A stretch of DNA of 41,787 nucleotides from WHSV01 sp050694055 (GTDB taxonomy: Bacteria; Actinomycetota; CADDZG01; WHSQ01). Shown piece after piece: positions 38,344-41,787 of this stretch (position 1 is its first letter; every line of letters starts with the position of its first letter). The notes under the pieces were generated by a model that had not been told where the DNA came from, made no database searches, and worked only from the letters and a program-made list of their open reading frames with translations. The stretch spans positions 1 through 41,787 of the forward strand of contig JBOGWX010000070.1 of the NCBI GenBank assembly GCA_050694055.1, given 5' to 3'. The position numbers and the translations under genes were made by a program.

Positions 38344-40253
38344 GTACCAGGCGTGCCCGCCAGTGTCCTCAGGATCTCGTCGCCGTAGCGGTCGAGCTTT
38401 GCCGGGCCCACTCCGGGGACCTCGGACAGCTCGACGAGGCTGTCCGGACCGGCGGCGGCGATCGCTTCGAGGGTCGAGTCGTGAAAGACCACGAAGGCCG
38501 GCACCTCGTCGGCGCGCGCCCTCTGCAAGCGCCAGCGCTTCAGCGCTTCGACCGCCGGGTCGTCCGAAGCGGCGCGTCGTCTCGTCGCCGGCAGAGGTGG
38601 TCGCGCGGACTGCGGACCGACCCCCAGCTCGGCGAGGAAGCGACTCGCCTTCGTGTTCGAAGCTAGGACCCGGGTGAGGAACAGGTGCTTCTTTGCGCGC
38701 GTGATCCCGACGTAGAGAAGCCGCCGTTCCTCGGTGACGGCCTCATCGCTCTTGGCTCTTTTGAAGGGGAGCTCACCCTCCTCGAGTCGGACGAGGAAGA
38801 CCGCCTCGAACTCGAGCCCCTTCGCTCGATGCAGCGTCAACAGGTTGACCCCGCGGCCCTCGCCTTCGCTGGTGAAGCGAGCGCGCAGGTCCGCCACGAA
38901 GTCGTTGAGCGTGGCTCCGCCGTCGTCGAACTCCTCGGCGAGCCGCACCAGGCGGGCGAGGTCGTTCTGCCGGGTCGTCTCCTGCTCGCCCAGTCCCTCG
39001 GGCGGGCTCGGCAGCCGGCCCTCTTTATCCGCTGCGGCCCTGACGCGCTCCGCGACCTCGGTGGCGCCGGGCGGGCGCAGCCGGCTCAACAGCCGCCGCG
39101 CGGCCGGACGAGAGAGGAAGTTCCCGCCGCGCACCTGAAAGGGGATCCCGGCCCCCACCAGCGCCTCCTCGTAGTCCTCCGAGCGGAAGTTGACCCGGTA
39201 GAGGATCGCGATGTCCTCGTGAGCGACACCCTGCTCGTGCAGTTCGTTGATCTGACTCACGACGAAGTCGCGCTCGGTCTCGGCAGTCGTGAACGGGCGG
39301 GCCTCCGGCGGCGAACCGCTCGGCAGGGATGCCTCGAGCACCTTCTCGGCCCCCCCGAGCTGCGGCACCAGCCGGTTGGCGAAATCGAGGATCTGCGGCG
39401 TCGAGCGATAGTTCGTCTCCAGCCGGATGACCTTGGTGCGCGCGAAGCGCCGGGGCATCTCGAGGAGGTGGCTGGGCGTCGCTCCGGTGAATCCGTAGAT
39501 CGACTGGTAGTCGTCGCCGACGACGCACAGGTCGTCCCGTCCCCCGAGCCATCGCTCGAGCAGGGTCTGCTGCAGCGTGTTGACGTCCTGATACTCGTCG
39601 ACCGTGAAGGCGGAGTAACGAGCCTGGAAGCGCTCGCGCGCGTCGAGCTCGTCCTCGTGCATGCGGATGGCGAGCTCGAGCAGATCCTCGAAGTCGACGA
39701 AGCCCCGGTCACGCTTGCCGCGCTCGTAGCGCGTGAAGACGCTCTGCATCAAGTCCGACGGAATCGGAGGCTCGTGCCGGCCGAGGTTGCCCACATAGGT
39801 CTGAGGAGTGAGACGGCGGTTCTTGGCCCACTCGATCTCGGTGGCGAGGTCGCTCGCGGGCCGGAAGCGAAAGGCCTTGGGGAGGGTGTTGGCGATCTGG
39901 CGCAGCGCCACCACCTTGCTCGGGAGAATCTGCCCCGGGGGATTCTCTGCGAGGTTACGGAGCTGCCCCAGGGCAGCGGAGTGAAAGGTGCGGGCTCGGA
40001 CGCCGCCGACGCCGAGCTTCTCGAGCCGGTCTCGCATCTCGCCCGCGGCCTTGTCGGTGAAGGTGACGGCCAGAATCGCGTCCGCGGCGAAGTCCCCCGA
40101 GGCCACCTGACAGGCGATTCGCCGGGTGATCGTCGTGGTCTTTCCGGCCCCCGCCCCCGCGAGGATGCAGACGGGTCCGCGCGTCGCTCCGACCGCTCGC
40201 TGCTGCTCGGGGTTGAGCCCCTCGAGGATGCGCTCGATGTCTGAATGGGTCAC
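38340..40253 (-). CDS. uvrD2: UvrD2-like superfamily 1 DNA helicase with C-terminal HRDC domain
   Basis: About 637 residues. SF1 helicase motifs in order: GLNPEQQRAV (Q motif), Walker A AGAGAGKT (32-39), VTFTDKAAGEM (Ia), FTVDEYQDVN (II), VVGDDYQSIYGFTGA (III), LETNYRST (IV), LLTLHRAKGLEF (V) and LLYVGITRAKKHL (VI). The last 75 residues (VEALKRWRLQRARADEVPAFVVF..., SEVPGVGPAKLDRYG) are an HRDC domain, as in mycobacterial UvrD2. The tetracysteine module after HRDC in mycobacteria is missing. GTG 40253 is chosen because TAACGT lies six bases upstream; GTG 40259 is the alternative. Confidence 0.93.
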   Translation of the reverse strand: MTHSDIERILEGLNPEQQRAVGATRGPVCILAGAGAGKTTTITRRIACQVASGDFAADAILAVTFTDKAAGEMRDRLEKLGVGGVRARTFHSAALGQLRNLAENPPGQILPSKVVALRQIANTLPKAFRFRPASDLATEIEWAKNRRLTPQTYVGNLGRHEPPIPSDLMQSVFTRYERGKRDRGFVDFEDLLELAIRMHEDELDARERFQARYSAFTVDEYQDVNTLQQTLLERWLGGRDDLCVVGDDYQSIYGFTGATPSHLLEMPRRFARTKVIRLETNYRSTPQILDFANRLVPQLGGAEKVLEASLPSGSPPEARPFTTAETERDFVVSQINELHEQGVAHEDIAILYRVNFRSEDYEEALVGAGIPFQVRGGNFLSRPAARRLLSRLRPPGATEVAERVRAAADKEGRLPSPPEGLGEQETTRQNDLARLVRLAEEFDDGGATLNDFVADLRARFTSEGEGRGVNLLTLHRAKGLEFEAVFLVRLEEGELPFKRAKSDEAVTEERRLLYVGITRAKKHLFLTRVLASNTKASRFLAELGVGPQSARPPLPATRRRAASDDPAVEALKRWRLQRARADEVPAFVVFHDSTLEAIAAAGPDSLVELSEVPGVGPAKLDRYGDEILRTLAGTPGT

Positions 40254-40259
40254 CTGCAC

Positions 40260-40265
40260 ACGTTA
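40260..40265 (-). promoter_or_regulatory. -10 element of the uvrD2-like gene
   Basis: On the minus strand TAACGT (40265-40260) is followed by six bases and GTG 40253. This selects the inner GTG over the one two codons upstream. Confidence 0.45.
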
Positions 40266-40293
40266 AAGGGTGACTGCGACACCTCGGCCGATT

Positions 40294-41379
40294 TCACGCT
40301 CCCGGTTCGTCCGCCCCCCACACGCGCCAGCCCTCGCCGGTATAGGCGACGTAAAAGAACGCCAGGCCCTCGCTCGTGACGCCGTTGCGGTCGTACATGA
40401 CCACGCGCACGCTCTTTTTCGTGATCTCGCGGCCACAGGCCACGGTGAAGAGATCGTCGTTGGAGACTCGGGCCGCATGGGTGACGATGATCCCCTGGCG
40501 GCTCTTGGTGCTGGCCCAGCGTCCGTGCGTCGGGCTTGCGCTCGGCTCCGCCAGTCTTCTCAGGGCGCGGTCGTCGTCGCGAATCACGGCATCGTTGAAA
40601 CGGACGGCGATCTCGGCCGCCTCTTTTGCGGCTCTCCTCGGAGGGGTTCGCAGACGGGATGCGTCCGGGCAACCGCGTCGCAGGTCTTCGACGCGCCTTC
40701 CGAGCGCAGGGTCGCGCGGAGCCACGACGTCTTCTTCGAGCGTTTGGTCCGGAGGATCGTTTGCCCGGCGAACCGCCACCGCGGTGGCCGCCACGGCGAC
40801 GGCCGCCAGCGCTATCGCCAGAAAGGCTGCACCGGCGACCGTCGCCACTCTGCGCACACCAACTCTGTGCCGCATCCGCGGACTCTCCGCAGGGGCCGCG
40901 GGAGCATCCTCGGCCCGCTGCCGAAGCCACCTTGCGAGCTGCGCTTCCACGTCGGGCTCGCTCAGTCGCTTGCTCAGGCCGGCCAGCCCTCTGGTCTCGA
41001 GGGCGGCGAGCGCCGCATCGGAGCATTCGAGGATGTCGGCGACACGCCGAGGGTCCAGACCCTGCTCGTGCAGCAGGACGAGCGCCGCGCGCGTCCTCGG
41101 CGGGAGGCGCAGCCAGGCGGTCTCGAGACCGGGGCCGGGAGCCGGACGCCGCATCAAGCCCGCTCGCGTGGCTCCGGCGACGATAGATCGCAGCATCCGG
41201 CCCTCGAGCACGTCGGGCCCCCGCAGATCCTGCAGCGAGCCCATCGACCGTCGCCAGGCCCCCAGGGTCAGGCGCGCGGCCAGACTCTCGTTTCCCGTAA
41301 CCAGCCACGCGAACGAAAACGCGCGCGGCACGTACTGCGAGTACGAGAGGTCGAGCTTGCGCTGAGTCGCCGGCCGCAC
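40294..41379 (-). CDS. Sigma-factor-like protein fused to a membrane segment and extracytoplasmic domain
   Basis: A 361-residue protein in three parts. Residues about 12-75 resemble a degenerate sigma-70 region 2 (YSQYVPRAFSFAWLVTGNESLAARLTLGAW). Residues about 88-137 resemble region 4 (LPPRTRAALVLLHEQGLDPRRVADILECSDAALAALETRG). A single hydrophobic helix follows at 179-203. The remainder, outside the membrane if the N-terminus is cytoplasmic, has an NTF2/SnoaL-like look (VRFNDAVIRDDDRALRRLAEP, then VMYDRNGVTSEGLAFFYVAYTGEGWRVWG). ECF sigma factors are normally soluble, so this may be a membrane-bound sigma relative or a derived regulator. GTG 41379 has AAGGAAGG just upstream. Confidence 0.65.
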   Translation of the reverse strand: MRPATQRKLDLSYSQYVPRAFSFAWLVTGNESLAARLTLGAWRRSMGSLQDLRGPDVLEGRMLRSIVAGATRAGLMRRPAPGPGLETAWLRLPPRTRAALVLLHEQGLDPRRVADILECSDAALAALETRGLAGLSKRLSEPDVEAQLARWLRQRAEDAPAAPAESPRMRHRVGVRRVATVAGAAFLAIALAAVAVAATAVAVRRANDPPDQTLEEDVVAPRDPALGRRVEDLRRGCPDASRLRTPPRRAAKEAAEIAVRFNDAVIRDDDRALRRLAEPSASPTHGRWASTKSRQGIIVTHAARVSNDDLFTVACGREITKKSVRVVMYDRNGVTSEGLAFFYVAYTGEGWRVWGADEPGA

Positions 41380-41410
41380 GAACCTTCCTTCGGGGACGCT
41401 GTGTGACCCC

Positions 41411-41650
41411 TTAAGTCTCGCGCCGCCGGGGCGATGACCGGGGGCACGAGACCCGGCGCGCGGCCCCGAGCAGTCCCCACCCCGCCAGCAGGAAGAGCGC
41501 GTTCTGCAACGGGTCGACGCCGAGGCTGGAGATCCTCGAGGAATCGACGGAGGCTTGACCGGAGAACCCACCGAGGGCGAAGCCCTGCATTCCGATGACG
41601 AAGCAGACGGCGCCGAGCACCGCGAGGGTGTTCTTCAACCTGCGAATCAT
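41411..41650 (-). CDS. Small two-helix membrane protein
   Basis: A 79-residue protein with two hydrophobic segments (LAVLGAVCFVIGMQGFALGGF and LFLLAGWGLLGAARR) and a basic tail. No family is recognised. ATG 41650 has a perfect GGAGGA ribosome site five bases upstream. A longer frame exists upstream but is not needed. It is followed 31 nt later by the sigma-like gene, so the two may be co-transcribed. Its promoter region abuts the end of a likely insertion sequence. Confidence 0.6.
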   Translation of the reverse strand: MIRRLKNTLAVLGAVCFVIGMQGFALGGFSGQASVDSSRISSLGVDPLQNALFLLAGWGLLGAARRVSCPRSSPRRRET

Positions 41651-41661
41651 GTCATTCCTCC

Positions 41662-41680
41662 TAGTGTAGTGCCTCATAAT
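41662..41680. other. Possible insertion-sequence end with outward -10
   Basis: The 19 bases between the transposase stop and the ribosome site of the small membrane protein would hold the IS terminus. On the minus strand they contain TACACT, a good -10 directed out of the element towards the small membrane-protein gene. The partner inverted repeat lies outside the window, so the exact end is not established. Confidence 0.3.
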
Positions 41681-41787
41681 TAGTCCGACGCTTGAGCGAG
41701 CGCCACCCGTCCACGCTTTACCTTCTCGAGTATCGACTCGGCGCTTGCGGTCCACACGAACGGCTTGGGGTTGTCGTTGTGCGCCTG
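41680..41787 (-). mobile_element. IS630-family transposase, C-terminal fragment (cut by window edge)
   Basis: From the window edge the minus strand reads 35 codons and then TAA (41682-41680). The translation begins QAHNDNPKPFVWTASAESIL and ends KRGRVALAQASD. The block N-PKPFVWT-(K/A)-(S/T)-A-x-x-IL close to the C-terminus is characteristic of IS630-type DDE transposases. Only the tail is visible, so integrity cannot be judged. Confidence 0.65.

Noticed and set aside
23250..40300. LexA/SOS boxes upstream of uvrB, uvrA, uvrD2 and the MATE gene
   Set aside because: No GAAC-N4-GTTC-type inverted repeat was found in these promoter regions by eye.
1..41787. CRISPR arrays, prophage or integrated element at the tRNA-Val gene
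   Set aside because: No regularly spaced direct repeats, integrase genes or duplicated tRNA 3' end were seen. The only mobile element sign is the transposase tail at the right edge.

Overview
The window is GC-rich, densely packed bacterial chromosome. The order polA - rpsA - coaE - uvrB - uvrA is the one known from Actinomycetota such as Mycobacterium and Streptomyces. Many genes appear to start directly behind an actinobacterial -10 hexamer (TANNNT, 6-8 nt, start codon), as expected for leaderless mRNAs. I therefore read this as an actinomycete-lineage chromosome, possibly from a deep-branching or uncultured class; the exact class cannot be decided from sequence alone.

Layout. 1-327 is the 5' end of a glutamate synthase large-subunit gene on the minus strand. 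484-5062 is an iron region: a DtxR/IdeR-like box, a ferric-iron ABC transporter (lipoprotein, permease, ATPase) and a ferritin. 5063-5364 is a convergent gap with nested hairpins. 5365-7376 encodes a soluble histidine kinase and a GAF protein on the minus strand. 7459-8148 is a DtxR-family regulator divergent from polA. 10921-11411 is a decayed anion-transporter gene. 11572-16455 holds rpsA, coaE, a HAD hydrolase and a GAF-GAF histidine kinase. 16492-20107 is a compact four-gene module (glycosyltransferase, methyltransferase, alpha/alpha-toroid protein, opposed methyltransferase) of unknown product. It is followed by an amidase, a phosphodiesterase-type lipoprotein, uvrB, an unknown lipoprotein, a MATE exporter, a coupled PPOX/PLP enzyme pair, a small membrane protein, uvrA, a small acidic protein, ppa, tRNA-Val(CAC), an ABC-2 transporter, another small protein, a beta-lactamase-fold serine hydrolase, ppk2, a UvrD2-type helicase and a membrane-anchored sigma-factor-like protein. 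The right edge carries the 3' end of what looks like an IS630-type transposase gene.

How the parts fit. Iron uptake, storage and a candidate metalloregulator lie within 8 kb, and the transporter promoter carries a 14/19 match to the IdeR consensus. The regulator, however, has altered metal ligands. polA, uvrB, uvrA and uvrD2 form a scattered DNA-repair set, each with its own likely leaderless promoter; I saw no LexA box. The most unusual items are the 16.5-20.1 kb glycan or lipid-modification module, the sigma-like protein fused to a membrane segment and an NTF2-like domain, the apparent ATC start of the iron-binding lipoprotein, and the structured convergent spacer after ferritin.
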